Shown: positions 1-11,564 of the stretch, in pieces
Layout: each line of letters opens with the position of its first letter
Position numbering within the stretch: position 1 is the first letter of the stretch
Assembly (NCBI GenBank): GCA_026770025.1
Contig: JAMXDE010000021.1
Span: 248,001-312,000, forward strand
Reading direction: 5' to 3'
Origin: Craspedostauros australis
Lineage: Eukaryota; Bacillariophyta; Bacillariophyceae; Mastogloiales; Achnanthaceae
DNA: 64,000 nucleotides
Notes under the pieces: model-generated
Told to the model about the DNA's origin: nothing
The model's input: the letters and a program-made list of their open reading frames with translations, nothing else
The model's database searches: none
Position numbers and translations under genes: made by a program

Positions 1-130
1 GGTATAATATATTATGTCTGAAGTTGTAGTGATGCCCTAGTCATGATGATCCTGTTATATTTCCCTTGCGTTATCATCCGCTGTGCCGGTCCACTCGTGC
101 CGCGATCGTCTATCACGCTCTCAAGAGCAT

Positions 131-1018
131 TCAAGCTGCCTTGGACATGAAGCCGATGGATCGTCCTGCCAGCACCCCAAACGCGCGAAACGTCGGTGTC
201 ATCATGCGCAGCACCCGACCTTCGTTCGGCTGTACCTGCGCTTTGCCGTTCGTGAAGTTGGGTGTGGGTGTGGTGGCCGTGTTGGGATTGTTATGAATCC
301 TGAGATTGCCTCGTTGCTGCTGATGTTGCTGATGTTCTTGACAGTACTGCTGGAACACGTATCCTTCATCTTCCAGCCCCATCCGATGGGCAAACTGTTG
401 CGAGGCGCTGGAGAATTCCTGATACACCTTGGCGATGCTGAGCACGGCTTCATCGTCCTGTTCATCGAACATGGGGATGTCGTTGCCGGTCTCGTGGCAC
501 TGCTGGATGCGTTGCTGCTGCTGCGCCCAGATACGGTCCTGTTCCAACAGCACGGCCTCGCGGGCGTACCGCTTCATGAAGGAGCGTCTTTCCCAGCCTT
601 CGGGGGTGCGGTACTCCAGTCCTCGCATGCAATGCTCTTCGGGATTGTAGACATCGTGATGTAACGGGAACGACGACGACGACGACGAAGATGATCCATT
701 CGTTTTGTTGAGGTTGTGCTGGCGTTGGCGGGTGTTGTGATTGTGAATCGTGACGATGTGTATCGTCATGAGGTAGTCTTCCTTGATGCGACGGATTTCC
801 TGCACATTGTACCATGCCGCTCTGGTCTCTGCTACGGTGAAGTCGCAATCCACATCGTACACAAACACGTTGGGATAGAATGTGACACCGCGCTTTTGTG
901 GTGGTGGCGGTGATGATGATGGGTGCTGTTGTTGCAGCTGGAAACGGCGCTGTTGCCTCTTGGTTGCGTTCGAGAGCGCAGACTTGAGAGGTGGATTGCC
1001 CATGGGAACGTCGTCCAT
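131..1018 (-). CDS. Conserved hypothetical protein, 295 aa, Gln/Ser-rich
   Basis: Single open frame from an ATG at 1018 to TGA at 131. An N-terminal low-complexity part (poly-Gln, a Ser-Pro run) precedes a region with recognisable order: a segment with VFVYDVDCDF followed by AAWY and RRIKEDY, then a MRGLEYRTPEGWERR motif near residue 133 and a helical, Gln-rich stretch with REAVLLEQ. This arrangement (aromatic WY, a charged IK/D motif, a conserved RGLE followed by a helical EQ-rich segment) resembles a large family of uncharacterised proteins common in diatom genomes; that resemblance is from memory and no function is known. A run of eight Ser codons (about 668-690) interrupts the domain. No signal peptide or membrane span is visible. 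Real-gene confidence rests on length, the ATG and non-random composition. Confidence 0.6.
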   Translation of the reverse strand: MDDVPMGNPPLKSALSNATKRQQRRFQLQQQHPSSSPPPPQKRGVTFYPNVFVYDVDCDFTVAETRAAWYNVQEIRRIKEDYLMTIHIVTIHNHNTRQRQHNLNKTNGSSSSSSSSFPLHHDVYNPEEHCMRGLEYRTPEGWERRSFMKRYAREAVLLEQDRIWAQQQQRIQQCHETGNDIPMFDEQDDEAVLSIAKVYQEFSSASQQFAHRMGLEDEGYVFQQYCQEHQQHQQQRGNLRIHNNPNTATTPTPNFTNGKAQVQPNEGRVLRMMTPTFRAFGVLAGRSIGFMSKAA

Positions 1019-1120
1019 GATTGTGATTGTTTGTGCTGGCTGTGCTATTAATGTTATTGGTGCTGCGTCTGCCGCCGCTCTTGTGTCCTGCTCGTCCTGG
1101 ATGCTAATGCTTGTGACAGG

Positions 1121-1152
<32 letters not shown>

Positions 1153-2928
1153 GGTTGTACAGCTGCTGCTGTTGTTGCTCTGTTGTAGGTGCAGAACGGC
1201 CTATCCGTACTCCACGAGTTTCCTGTTGGTGTGTTTGGTTGGGGAATCGATGGGACAGTCGATGATTTGATCCGTCTGCTTCCTTGTAGTTTTTGTGTTG
1301 ACGCGGTGGTCAGTCGACGAGAAAGATGAGGGGAAGAGTTGGAGATGGTTGATTGATCGGTTGATTGGCTGGTCGTTGCTGTTGTCACACACAAGAGAGG
1401 ATGTTGGATCGAAGGTGAGTTGGTTTTGTGGGCTCTCTGGCTGGAATAGTTCTCGGCCTTGCGGTTGGAAGAAGGACAACATCAAAAAGCGTGGCAGAAT
1501 GACCTGCAAAGTATCATCTCGGCCAAAGAGCCGAACCAAAGCACCGTACATAAAGTACTGACTTCTACGCACCAGAAGGGAAGAAGTTGATGGAATTTGG
1601 CTTCAATTGAGAACGCGCTGGGCCTTCACATTTTCTTACGCAAAGCGCTGAAAGCGAGGACTTGCTGTTGTCTCCGAAACAGAACTGTGAGGAACAGTGA
1701 GCGGCGGACGTCATTCATTACGTCCGCAAGCGTTGCCGCGCAATTCCTCGAACAACTACACGATCGCTCGCATCCAGCACCTCATGGAAGCATACATAGC
1801 TCGTAGAACACAATGCACGGATGCATACGCTCCGATTGCCGCCAACTTACGACTTTGCCAACTCACAACCTCAACCAAGTCCACGAAATGTGGAACTTAC
1901 GGGTCGCAAAAGCAAGAACAGAATTCGTTTGGAACTAAGCGATGCAAGGTCGGAGGAACGCAGAAAAGAGAAGGATGCTGCTTCATTCAAGACTGACGAC
2001 ATGGGTCTCGATCGTGGAGGATAAGTCGTTCAACGCCGTTGTATTCCTGGATTGTTAACCCATGGCACAACCGTGGAAACAACCTGACCACCAGATTGTG
2101 GCAAGAAGGAGCTGAGGAACAGAGTAAATAGCGGTTCATCCATTCCCCAATGACTCTTCGATCTGTGAGTTATCGTGGGTACGGTTGCTTCTGTTGACTC
2201 TGGCCCTCTCGCTGGAGAGAGTAGTCATCGTCGATCATACCAATAGTCGTACGTACGAGAGCCACGGCTCATAGAGACGGCAAGCGTGTTGCCTGATTGG
2301 AGTGCTGACATCGAACACGACAAGAGGCACACGAAGTCAGCCCGGTTGAAGTTGAGCTGACACTGTAGCACAAATGACAGAGAGAACCATTTGTGCCCTC
2401 GTGCCGACGATGTCGGAATGTGCCATCACTCGATGCTGATCTTGCACCAACGGACTTGTGCGCGTATGTATTGTATGGGAGGGAATTAGCCTACAGGTGT
2501 GTACAGATAGCTGGTGCAAATCATTCTCCTCCACTCTTCTCCACTCGGCTGAAGGCGCCTCCCACTTTGCCGCTCTTTCGAACTTCGCTCTGGCCTCGTT
2601 TAGAATCCTTCATGAATCGACATCCATCAGTATGATACTTCGGTGGAGCAAGATGCGAGTGCAGATAGCCTGTGTCCGGATCTCGTCCATCAGCTGAACC
2701 CACATGCGTGGCGCATATGCAATCATGCCAATAGTCGCAGCAGCTGTTGCGGCGCAATACGAGTTGGATGAATGTTTCGTCAGAAACTCAAGACAGAGCA
2801 CGCGCCCGTTCCTCTTTCTTGAGCGCAACAGTTTGGCAGCGACTGCAGGAATGCAGACTTGTAATGCCTTCCATCGGATTTATCGATCCCACACAATCGT
2901 ATTAGTGTGTGGGTGAGGCACTCGTAGA
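1019..2928. other. Intergenic stretch, no gene supported
   Basis: Only short overlapping open frames in all six frames, none with a recognisable domain or consistent composition. The part next to 1018 probably holds the promoter and 5' UTR of the minus-strand gene; a TTG/GGT trinucleotide tract lies within it. Nothing else is seen. Confidence 0.5.
1121..1155 (+). repeat. Trinucleotide microsatellite (TTG)n then (GGT)n
   Basis: About six TTG units are followed directly by about six GGT units. The tract is noncoding as annotated and sits roughly 100 bp upstream of the minus-strand gene starting at 1018. Confidence 0.8.
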
Positions 2929-5900
2929 TCACCCAGGGAATCTGAAATCGTCGTCGTCGTCCAGACAGTACTTGGAAGAGTGAGACTTGGCTGAGGACTT
3001 TCGATTTGGTGCTGTTGCTGACTTCCTCCGAGATCTTGTCTTCATCGTCGTGGTCGTCGTCGCCACAGGAAGAAAAGCTGTGGCCGATTTTTTCTTCCCC
3101 TTTCCTCTTGCTGCCGTTCGAGTCTTGATTGCCCCCGTGCCCTTGGCCTTTGCGGTTGAGGTTGCCTTCACGTGTGCTTTTGCCTTCGTCCTTGTCTTTG
3201 TTTCCGTCGTGGTGGTCGTCTTCATGGTCGCTCCCAGTACCTTAGTCCGTTTCGTCGCATCCCCGTTTCGGGTCCGTGTCCCTCCTGTTGGTGGTGGAAG
3301 GAGAGGACCCAAAGTTCGTTTGTTCTTTGCCTTGGTTGACGGGGCAGCGGCGGGTCGGAAGTTCTCAATGGCGCGGCGGGCAGCGCGTCGTGATGCCATC
3401 TTTGCCTCCCTGATGGGCGACGAGAAAGGCCGTAGCGGAGAGACGTGCACTGCCTTGGTGGAGTCGATCGTGATATCTCTCAGGATGAAAGACTCTTCAC
3501 AGTCATCGGCTTTCTCGGCTTTGAACCGCATCGGATGCGGTGCGAGTGGACGTGTGCGGGCAGGCAGTTGTGGCTGCGGACGTGCAGGTCGTCGTGGTTG
3601 CAGTTGTTGCGATGCAAATGGCAGTGGTGGCGTCCGCAAGCGCACCAGTGATGGTAGTTGTGGGCATGGCGTTGCCTTCGGGACGGGCACCGACTTGTGC
3701 AGTCGAATGCGGTTGGGCGCTGGAGGTTCTCCTCGATTGTCAATCACTTGCCCATCCCCGCTGGTTGATGAGGTCATGTTGCGTCTCTTGCACCCACGCG
3801 CAGTTGCATTGGCGCCCGCACTATCGTTCCGCGCCTTTATCTGCAGCTCGTCTTCGCAGAGGCTGCGACCGTCCTTGCTTCTCGTCGATGGTGCTGGTGC
3901 GGTCCCGGGGTATGACGGTTGGCTTTCATGAGGAGTGGCGAGTGACGGCCGGCCAATACCACGCTTGTTGCGGACCTCGCTTTGCACATGAGGGGCTGAA
4001 GTGTCCTGTTGCTCCCGCGAAAGTACGCGACCTTCAATCGAGATTGGCGGTAAGGTGGATAGCGAGGACTGTCGTGGATCCTTTGCAACGGTGTCCTTTG
4101 GTGTTGTGTCACTGGGATTGCGCTTGCGACTCTCGCGTTCCGCGCATGCACTTCCGCCCTTGACCAAATCTGGAGCAGTGGTTCGAACGATGTCTTTGCC
4201 TCCTTCTGCGTGGCGGTCTTTGCGACTTGTCGCGCTGCGGTTCGTCTGACCGCTTCCACCAAAGTTGAGCTTGCGTGCTGCTCGTGTTCGTTGCCCATAC
4301 GCATGTTCGGTTTTGGTGCTTGCTGCGGGATCGCACAGGTGAGGTCCATCGTGAAGGCGGCTGGCACACCCTTGAGCATGAGTATCCTCGGCGGCTTGGA
4401 CGTCAGTATCGGTGGCACCGACAACCTCGGTAGATGTGCACTTGTTGATATGCGTATCGTTTGTCGAGGTGCTGTCCTGAGCCAGCGGAGGCTTTGGTGG
4501 GACTCCCGTCGGGCTTTTCACACTGGATTGTGTTTGGCCTGATTCGTGCAGCTTCTTCGGTCGCTGCCTCTCTTCGTCACGATGGTGGTCGGCGCGTTCC
4601 TTCGGCGATGACACACCGGACGATGGAGGGTCGCCTTGGTGTTGGGGTACGGAGAGCTGCTCCATTCCCTTCTCTGAGGTCGTCTTGGAATCAGGGGCAG
4701 TCTCAATCTTGCTGCTGGAATGCGCCGAACCGAGTGAACTGGAGCCGCGTTGAATGGTCTGTTCATTCTTGAGGAGAGTCTTGAGTGTGGAGCGGACTGG
4801 GGTTGTGAATTGCGTGATGAAGTTCTGGGCCAGCTTTCGGCCTGTGGCCGCAAGTGTGAACGTGCCCTTCGACACTGCCTCTCCGATCGTCTTCGTGCTT
4901 TGATCGACAAGGCTCTGAACTGTCGTTTGGAGCTGATTCGTTCTGTCGTCAGCACCGACCGTCGCTTCCACCCGCGCCTTCTTCGCACTGTCCGCGATCG
5001 CCTGAATCGCTTCGTCCTTCCGCGCGTCGCATGAACCTTCAAACTTTCGCTTGCGATCCGCGCAATGCTCGTCGATGTCCTTGATTGCCTTACCCTTCGC
5101 AGCGGTGACGTGATCAGCAAGGTCAGTCTTTGCCGATGCAAGGCGTGTCTCGAGCTCTCCCATGAGCTTGTCGTACGTCTGCTTGAGTTGCTTCTCGCAG
5201 GATGCATTGAGCGTCTCCAGCTTCTTGGCGTCTTGATTCGCACGCTCGCGGTCGTTGGAACTGTGCTTGACATCGGAACTCGATCGGCTGGTTGTTGCAC
5301 CCGTGTTGTCGGAAGTGTTCTCCTTGAGAGCAGATGGCGGTTGGGACGACAAGCCAAAGATGGGGTGATGTCTCGATGCGATGCTGCCTCTCGAGGGTGT
5401 TGGACTTGCGCTTCGTCCGCGCGTTGCTGTCGTGGCAGCACCGCGAGTGTTGTCTGTGACCACCACCGAATTGAGCCGCGCTTGCCTCCTCGGTTGTGCT
5501 TGGACTCTGTGACCTCGCGGGCTTTTGACAGGCGACAAGTCCGGAAGCGGCTTCATGGAATGCAGCGCGCGCGAGCGACTGCGTGCGCTCAATATGCTCA
5601 CCGTGCTGCGATCGCCAAGGAAGACGGAAGATTCATCCGAACGGCGGAGGATCGAAAGTGGTCTTCTTTCGTTGCTTGGCTGCCTTGGCAAATGGTCCGC
5701 TTGGAAGTTGTTGGCTTCGCTGGCGTTGGTGGTCGCGTTGATGTTGATGTTGGCATTGGCGACGCGACTGGTTGAGTTGTTGGTGCGCATGAAATGGTGG
5801 GCATTGATGGATGGATCCTGAGGATGTGGCTGGCCTCGAAGAGCGTCTCGGTGCCAAGCGTCCGACGACCGTGAGCGCGATGATGACGCCACGCCTCCGG

Positions 5901-6303
5901 CTGTGGACTTGGAAGCTTGCGTCACGACAGGGAAGGCAGCAAATTGGACGTCGTGCTTCTGCGACAAGGGTGTTGGATGCAGCTGAGCGGCGCAGTCGTC
6001 AAACATGGGGCTGCCTTCCTGGCTCTGCAGGCTGTGGATGGTGGACTGCGTGAGCTGCGACATGGGGAGCACGTTGTTCTCCAGCTGAGCATTCACGACG
6101 AGCGGCTGCCGCGCCATTCTTGTTCTCAGCGGCATTTCCAACGGAGCAAGAATGGAGCGCGCGCCCATGCGGCGCGGCACTGAGTACTGTGGCTGCTGCG
6201 ATCTGCTGCGGCTCCTTGCTGGCGCTGACGAGCGCGCACCGTATCTGCCGTGGACGCGTGCGTGGTCGTCTTGGTTGGACCGTGGCATTCGAGATGATCG
6301 CAT
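2929..6303 (-). CDS. Large Ser/Arg/Lys-rich, probably nuclear protein of unknown function (1124 aa)
   Basis: One uninterrupted frame. The frame is open further upstream, but the first in-frame ATG is at 6303, so I start there; an upstream exon cannot be excluded. The N-terminal third is disordered (Arg/Ser/Pro/Gln). The middle has a charged helical segment with repeated Lys/Glu/Asp heptads (around nt 4870-5210), probably a coiled coil, including a Cys-containing HCADRKRK/FEGSCDARK stretch. The C-terminal part has Ser-Pro sites (SPLRPF, SSPIREAK) and then a very basic Lys/Thr/Ala tail rich in KTRT and RGKGKKKS. It ends in an acidic-aromatic tip, five Asp followed by FRFPG. The basic tail and SP sites suggest a chromatin- or chromosome-associated, cell-cycle-phosphorylated protein, but that is inference. 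I do not recognise a family. Confidence 0.65.
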   Translation of the reverse strand: MRSSRMPRSNQDDHARVHGRYGARSSAPARSRSRSQQPQYSVPRRMGARSILAPLEMPLRTRMARQPLVVNAQLENNVLPMSQLTQSTIHSLQSQEGSPMFDDCAAQLHPTPLSQKHDVQFAAFPVVTQASKSTAGGVASSSRSRSSDAWHRDALRGQPHPQDPSINAHHFMRTNNSTSRVANANININATTNASEANNFQADHLPRQPSNERRPLSILRRSDESSVFLGDRSTVSILSARSRSRALHSMKPLPDLSPVKSPRGHRVQAQPRRQARLNSVVVTDNTRGAATTATRGRSASPTPSRGSIASRHHPIFGLSSQPPSALKENTSDNTGATTSRSSSDVKHSSNDRERANQDAKKLETLNASCEKQLKQTYDKLMGELETRLASAKTDLADHVTAAKGKAIKDIDEHCADRKRKFEGSCDARKDEAIQAIADSAKKARVEATVGADDRTNQLQTTVQSLVDQSTKTIGEAVSKGTFTLAATGRKLAQNFITQFTTPVRSTLKTLLKNEQTIQRGSSSLGSAHSSSKIETAPDSKTTSEKGMEQLSVPQHQGDPPSSGVSSPKERADHHRDEERQRPKKLHESGQTQSSVKSPTGVPPKPPLAQDSTSTNDTHINKCTSTEVVGATDTDVQAAEDTHAQGCASRLHDGPHLCDPAASTKTEHAYGQRTRAARKLNFGGSGQTNRSATSRKDRHAEGGKDIVRTTAPDLVKGGSACAERESRKRNPSDTTPKDTVAKDPRQSSLSTLPPISIEGRVLSREQQDTSAPHVQSEVRNKRGIGRPSLATPHESQPSYPGTAPAPSTRSKDGRSLCEDELQIKARNDSAGANATARGCKRRNMTSSTSGDGQVIDNRGEPPAPNRIRLHKSVPVPKATPCPQLPSLVRLRTPPLPFASQQLQPRRPARPQPQLPARTRPLAPHPMRFKAEKADDCEESFILRDITIDSTKAVHVSPLRPFSSPIREAKMASRRAARRAIENFRPAAAPSTKAKNKRTLGPLLPPPTGGTRTRNGDATKRTKVLGATMKTTTTTETKTRTKAKAHVKATSTAKAKGTGAIKTRTAARGKGKKKSATAFLPVATTTTTMKTRSRRKSATAPNRKSSAKSHSSKYCLDDDDDFRFPG

Positions 6304-6795
6304 GATGGGATGTGCTGCTGCTGTGGCTGATGCATGCGATGGTTCGTGGATTCGCGCGCTTCCCTGTTGGACGATGTGGAGCGGCGCGTCGGCAAGATGG
6401 TTGCACAATGAGAGAGGAAGATCCGAAACGGGGCTGTCCTCACTTCGTTGCGATGTTGTGGTGGTGTGGTGGTGTTGATATCGATGTTGTGCGTCTTGCT
6501 GCTTTGACTTGTGAAGAATAGAAACGAAAATGGCAATGGTAATGGCCGCATGCGCAGAACTATGGCAAGAATCGGAGGGGTTGTGCGTCTGTGTGTCATG
6601 TGAACAACATGTGCGCCAGAATTGTGGGACGTTCGCAGAAAGATACGCTTCGTGTCACATTTTGTGGAGATGGAATCAATTTGCGCGCGAAATTGACTCC
6701 CTCGATCGCAAATGGCGAATGATTGAACACACCAAGGCGCACGAACGCAACTTGTGATGAACTTAGTGCATAGTTTTCTACCTGTGGGCAGCCGG
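6304..6795. other. Intergenic between the large basic gene and tRNA-Glu
   Basis: No supportable gene. It includes the 5' flank of the minus-strand gene (open frame continues to 6408 without an ATG) and the upstream flank of the tRNA. Confidence 0.5.
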
Positions 6796-6868
6796 TCCGA
6801 TATGATGTAGGTGGTTAGCATACTTGCCTTTCACGCAGGATACCCGGGTTCGAGTCCCGGTATCGGAA
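6796..6868 (+). tRNA. tRNA-Glu (anticodon TTC)
   Basis: A full 73-nt cloverleaf without encoded CCA. The acceptor stem TCCGATA / TATCGGA has seven pairs (6796-6802 with 6861-6867) and discriminator A at 6868. The anticodon stem CTTGC / GCAGG (6823-6827 with 6835-6839, one G-U) closes the loop CTTTCAC, giving anticodon TTC at 6830-6832. The T arm CCGGG-TTCGAGT-CCCGG carries the B box GGTTCGAGTCC. The D arm contains GGTGGTTAGCA, the A box. No intron. A T5 tract follows after four bases. The anticodon and the TTTCAC loop fit eukaryotic cytosolic tRNA-Glu. Confidence 0.97.
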
Positions 6869-6872
6869 CCCC

Positions 6873-6877
6873 TTTTT
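6873..6877 (+). terminator. RNA polymerase III T-tract terminator of tRNA-Glu
   Basis: TTTTT starts four bases after the tRNA discriminator base, the normal position for a pol III stop. Confidence 0.85.
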
Positions 6878-9800
6878 GTTTCGAACCCCAACACACGGTT
6901 GCTCCTCCCGCCACTTTTGCACGACGTGTCTGTTGGTGCCGAAAACAAGTCAGATCTCCGAGGATGCATCATCTGTTATACCTCGTGACGACGGCACCAC
7001 TCTGGGGAGTACGAGAAGACAAGAGGACACGACGATGGATGCCTCCAGACGCAAAGTAACGAATGAGTGTCACACTCGCACAAGTTCAGCACGGTACGAG
7101 TTGTCAGGCCGTCCTCCTTGTTTTTGTTTCCCGCTCCCCACATCTCCCCTTTTTGGTTTGCACAAGTTCGACAGGTTGGCGCACTCCCTCCCCAGAAAGA
7201 GCACCGCACTTCATTTGCGGCAGCTGTGTCGGTGGCTCTACGCTACTCCAATCGCACTCAACATCTGCACTCTGCATACTCTATTAGATTTCTGCATGCG
7301 ACCGCGATCGACGATATCATACTTTGCACTACTGCTATGCCTCCGCTAGATCTGCTCGCCCTCGGTGCTCTCATCCAAGTATCTGTGTGCCAAGAGATGT
7401 CGTGTCGTTTTGACCAGCCGGTGGCGCGAATGCCAATGATTCATGCACTTTTGGGTGCAACCTGTTCGTTCGCAACGTGCCAGATTGCAAATGCCGATAC
7501 TTGTACAGGTGATACGGATATGCAAGGTATTGCAGACTGATCGTACTAGTACAACAGAGGATGGGAGTACTCTATACGGTGCACCAATGGGATTCACCTT
7601 GCGAATACTGTGTGGCCCATGAGAATGTTGCCTGCAATCTTTGGAAGTACGATCAGAGACGAGACCGATTCCACCGCAGGGCAGATCTCGTGTAGGAACT
7701 GAGAGAGAAGACGGCACGTTGTACACCATCATAGCCCATCATAGCCAACCAGTTATTCGAAGAGCAGAGGCCACGGCAGCGTTGCCAGTGGCATCGGCAG
7801 TGACAATCGGAAACACTACACCAAAACGCATGCAACCTTGGTACGAAGGAGGCTGCAATCGATCTCTGTTGCTCTGATGGCTTCCGTACCAGTACTCTAC
7901 GTGGATTAATATGCCCGATGGTATTCTGCTGCAGATCGTTCTAGAATAGCCGGTGGCATGGGTCCAAGCCGAGGGTTCCACCCACGGAGCGTAACTTGCA
8001 ATCATGTACTCGTAGGAGCACTGCGCGTATGAAAGGAGCAAGAAAGCGAAGAAGGGCCAGGAGATCCAGGAGACTCAGGAGGAGACGATGTCTCGAAAGG
8101 CGAAGGAGGAGGCATCAAGCAGAAACATATGCATGGAGCGTGGCGATGTCGAGGCAAGTCAGCAGAACAGAACATGGACTATAAGTATGAGTAAACAGAC
8201 AGACAGAGAGAGAGCATGGTCTCCGCCGTCTTTTCCAGCGCTAATTTAGGATTTATTTGGAATGGAGGTGACGATACCACCAAAGTGCGAAATGGATTTA
8301 TTGATCCTCTCTCCATGTGAGAGATGAAGCTTGTTGACGTGGTTTGATGCGAAATGCGTACGAGCTAATCTGCTTCGCTTGACAACAACATCCCATCCTT
8401 GGCAGCAGGCAGAACCACGAAACGGTGGGAGAGTGATTGCGGTTTGGAAAGAGCGTGTCATGGAATACATTCGAAGCGTGCACGGAAGAGAGACGGAGAG
8501 TATCTGTGACCATGTCATCTTCTGCTTGGCCGCTTTCAGCCGTGAATGTTGGCTGTTTGCATCCTTGTGTCCGTGCAGACAAACTGGCGATCAGTGCCCA
8601 CTCAGCGATGCATCTGCGACTCCGTCGCATCTGCTGATGGAGCACAGTGGAGGGTACAGAGGATCCCGAATGGTGCTTTGGAACGTATAATATGTTCTAC
8701 GGACTTGTTTCTTCGTTCGTCCTCTTTGCAAAGCAAGAACACATGTGATTTCTTGATTGAGTGTCAGTCTGAGACCTGTATCGCGTGTGTAGGTATTTAC
8801 ATACACCCAGCCGCATGTAGTCGGAGAGGAGGGACGGAGTGACAGTGACACTCGTGGAGGAAGGAAGGGGGCTGGTCCTTTCGGAACACGCTCGTTGGTG
8901 AGCTCGCACCTTGTAGGTTGGCTGGGAAGGCTGTGCTGTGTTTGCTGTCTTTGTTGACTGGTACGGGATCTGGGTGAGCGACATAGCCAACTCGTGCGTA
9001 CCGGCAGAGTATGGCACGGGTAGTGTGGGAGCAGTGCTATAAATTGGTCGGAGTAGGAGTATGCATCAGCAGGCAGACTCAGACCATCTCACACGACGCA
9101 GCACAACACCTCCAGCTGCCCGGTTCACTTCCTTCCTTCTTTCATTGTGTGTTTTGGCTTGTGTTGCTTGGTTGTGCTGAACAAAGCACTTCTGACAACC
9201 ACCACACTCGTTGTTGATTTTGGGGTGAAACGCCTGTGCAGGGAGAAATCACCAGGCCGATTCGCGATGCTCTGGGCTTGTGGCATGGACGCCACCGTGC
9301 TGCGCTTCCACGGGTGTTGATGTTGCGAATGATGCAGGTATCGCTTATTGATGAGGTGTACGTCGAGTGAGGCAACATAGAATAGTACGGATAGTCACAT
9401 CGTACTCACAGATGGCTACCATGCGTCAAGGGCTTTGTGCAATCGTCATTGCGATAGTTCGTGCGGATACGCGAGAAGACTGCATCCCCAGGCGTTATGC
9501 GCACACATCTGCCATCCGCTGGCTGCCGGGTGGTGCTCTCCCTTGGTGGCTCCTCTGCCAATACCACTGTTCCGACAGGCCTCACTCTCACCTCTGCACG
9601 CAGAGTGGCAAACTCATACCGCGTCACGCAGGGGATCTTTGCTCCGTCTGGTCGCCGCCGTGTTGGTACACACACTCACATGGTGTTGGGTGACAGTCGC
9701 GACGCAGGCGGGTGCTTCGCTTCATCGATGGAGCCAGGAGTCGCAGCCCAAGCGGGTGTGTGAGTACCACCATGATGACACCACCCTCTCGCGCGCTGGG

Positions 9801-10922
9801 ACAAGAATGCATGAAACATGGCACGTGACAAGGGATACTCGTTGTCGCCTCTCCTTGTCATACCTCCTTGTTTCGTGTTGCAGAAAGCGAAGGAGAAGAA
9901 GAAGCATCATGACAGAATATCCTGAAGACGAGGTAAGAGCTCTGCGTGGAGTGATAGAGTTGATGATGTGGTCACGTCTCTTGTGCGTGACGCCGAAGAC
10001 AGCACAGCGGTTATACGACTACAAGTAGTGAAGTCGTACAATTCCGTTTGTGTAGGGGGCCACTGTGGCACCATGATGAGATGCAAAGAACAGCACGTCT
10101 CGGCCTCCATGGGGGGGGGGAAAGACGGTAATTTTGCATTTCCCATGATAAGGCAACAACAGTTTCTTCCATAATCAGCAGTTCAAAAGTCAAAAACCAA
10201 ACTGAAAATTTGCCATCTTTGAGCATTCTTCCTGTCAGTTGTTTGCACAATCATCCTGATTTATGCAAAACCCAGATTCGCGGCTCCATTTTTGACTTTT
10301 ACACCCTGTTGCCTGTTCGTGCGTCTGCGGCGCAGATGATGTCGTGCCGCGTTGTGCTTGCCAAGGCACGTGGAAAGTGTCGTACTTTGCCGCGAAAACG
10401 CCATCATCGCGCGATCGTCTCGCTGTGATGGCCATGGCGGCCATGGCATGCGCTGGTGTCTTGCACGCTTTCGGCGACAGAAACCCTTGTCCGTTCCGAT
10501 GCAAAAAAGAGTTCTCAAGATGCGATTTGAACGGGTCGGAAATGTCTTTGCATTCCTTGATACGATTAAAAACGTCACCACCAAGCAAGGGTGTACTGAA
10601 TTCAGGTACATACCACAGCAATGGGTGATAACAAAGGGAGGCATAAGCAATAAATTGCAATCATGACACATCAATCGCGGAATGGCAATACACAAAGATA
10701 ATTATTAATTCATATGAACCAGAAAATGCAATTAATACGATGTTAAATGCTAAACATGTCAAAGCGCATGACATGGACAGACAGAGAAGCTTACTTAACC
10801 AATGACATAATGACACAATAATGTTTAAGCTTCACTTGAACGCAATGAGTAAGGGTCATTGTTTGCTTATAAACCCACATTCTATACGCACAGTATCGAT
10901 CCTTCATGCACACTGCATTATC
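6878..10922. other. Four-kilobase stretch without a supportable gene
   Basis: Open frames up to about 200 codons occur on both strands, but they overlap each other, most lack ATG starts, and none shows a domain, signal peptide or biased composition. A ten-base G run lies at 10111-10120. Base composition becomes visibly AT-richer from about 10.1 kb onward. Noncoding transcripts or small spliced genes cannot be excluded. Confidence 0.45.
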
Positions 10923-11155
10923 GCGCTTGTGTTGAAGACCCAATTTGGTGCTCTGGGCATAACGCTTATTGTGCTTGTGTTAAAGACCCAATTTGGTGCT
11001 CTGGGCATAACGCTTATTGTGCTTGTGTGGAAGACCCAATTTGGTGCTCTGGGCATAACGCTTATTGCGCTTGTGTTGAAGACCCAATTTGGTGCTCTGG
11101 GCATAACGCTTATTGTGCTTGTGTGGAAGACCCAATTTGGTGCTCTGGGCATAAT
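10923..11155 (+). repeat. Tandem array A, 48-bp unit, about 4.9 copies
   Basis: The unit begins GCGCTTGTGT, contains GACCCAATTTGGTGCTCTGG and ends GCATAACGCTTATT. Copies differ at only a few positions, for example TTGAAG, TTAAAG or TGGAAG after the CTTGTG. Because 48 is divisible by three, all six frames stay open through the array and give spurious 16-residue repeat proteins on both strands. I regard it as a noncoding minisatellite. Confidence 0.9.
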
Positions 11156-11564
11156 GCACCTTTTCTTGCTTCAAGTGATGCAAGAATTGACGTTATGGGG
11201 CACTGCAAAGAATAAAAAACGCATCTATGCCGCCTTCAAGAGGGCGATTTCGGCCTTATGCATCGCTTTTAGGGGTCAGAATTGCGCTTATGAAAGCTCT
11301 ATAAGCGCTTTTCTTGCTGTTTGGATTGATGTCACGAAGCACTCCAAATGATGCCTTTGTGATGTGGCATGTTTTGGCCTTATACATAGGCCGATTTGGT
11401 CACATTCGACTCTCATAATGCTTCAAATTAAGTCGAAGTGGTCATTAGAATCCATTTGGTCTTATGAGCGCCCCATAGTGTCGAAAATGCCTCTATGGGT
11501 GACTAAAAAGCGCTACTTCAGTCCTTTTTAACGATTAATATGAGGACTAATATAGCCCTTTGTT
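11156..11564. other. Spacer between the two 48-bp arrays
   Basis: AT-rich, no gene. It contains scattered pieces such as CTATAAGCGCTTTT, GGCCTTAT and CATTTGGTC that look like diverged repeat material but do not form a clear periodic array. Confidence 0.4.

Noticed and set aside
7063-7540. Two overlapping plus-strand frames of 74-157 codons
   Set aside because: Mutually overlapping, low complexity, and no supporting motif.
10344-10628. Possible small Cys-containing secreted protein
   Set aside because: Frame lacks a convincing ATG start, overlaps longer frames on the other strand, and shows no family pattern.
10821-11351. 176-codon repeat protein
   Set aside because: Generated by the 48-bp minisatellite, whose period keeps every frame open; frames on both strands look equally good.
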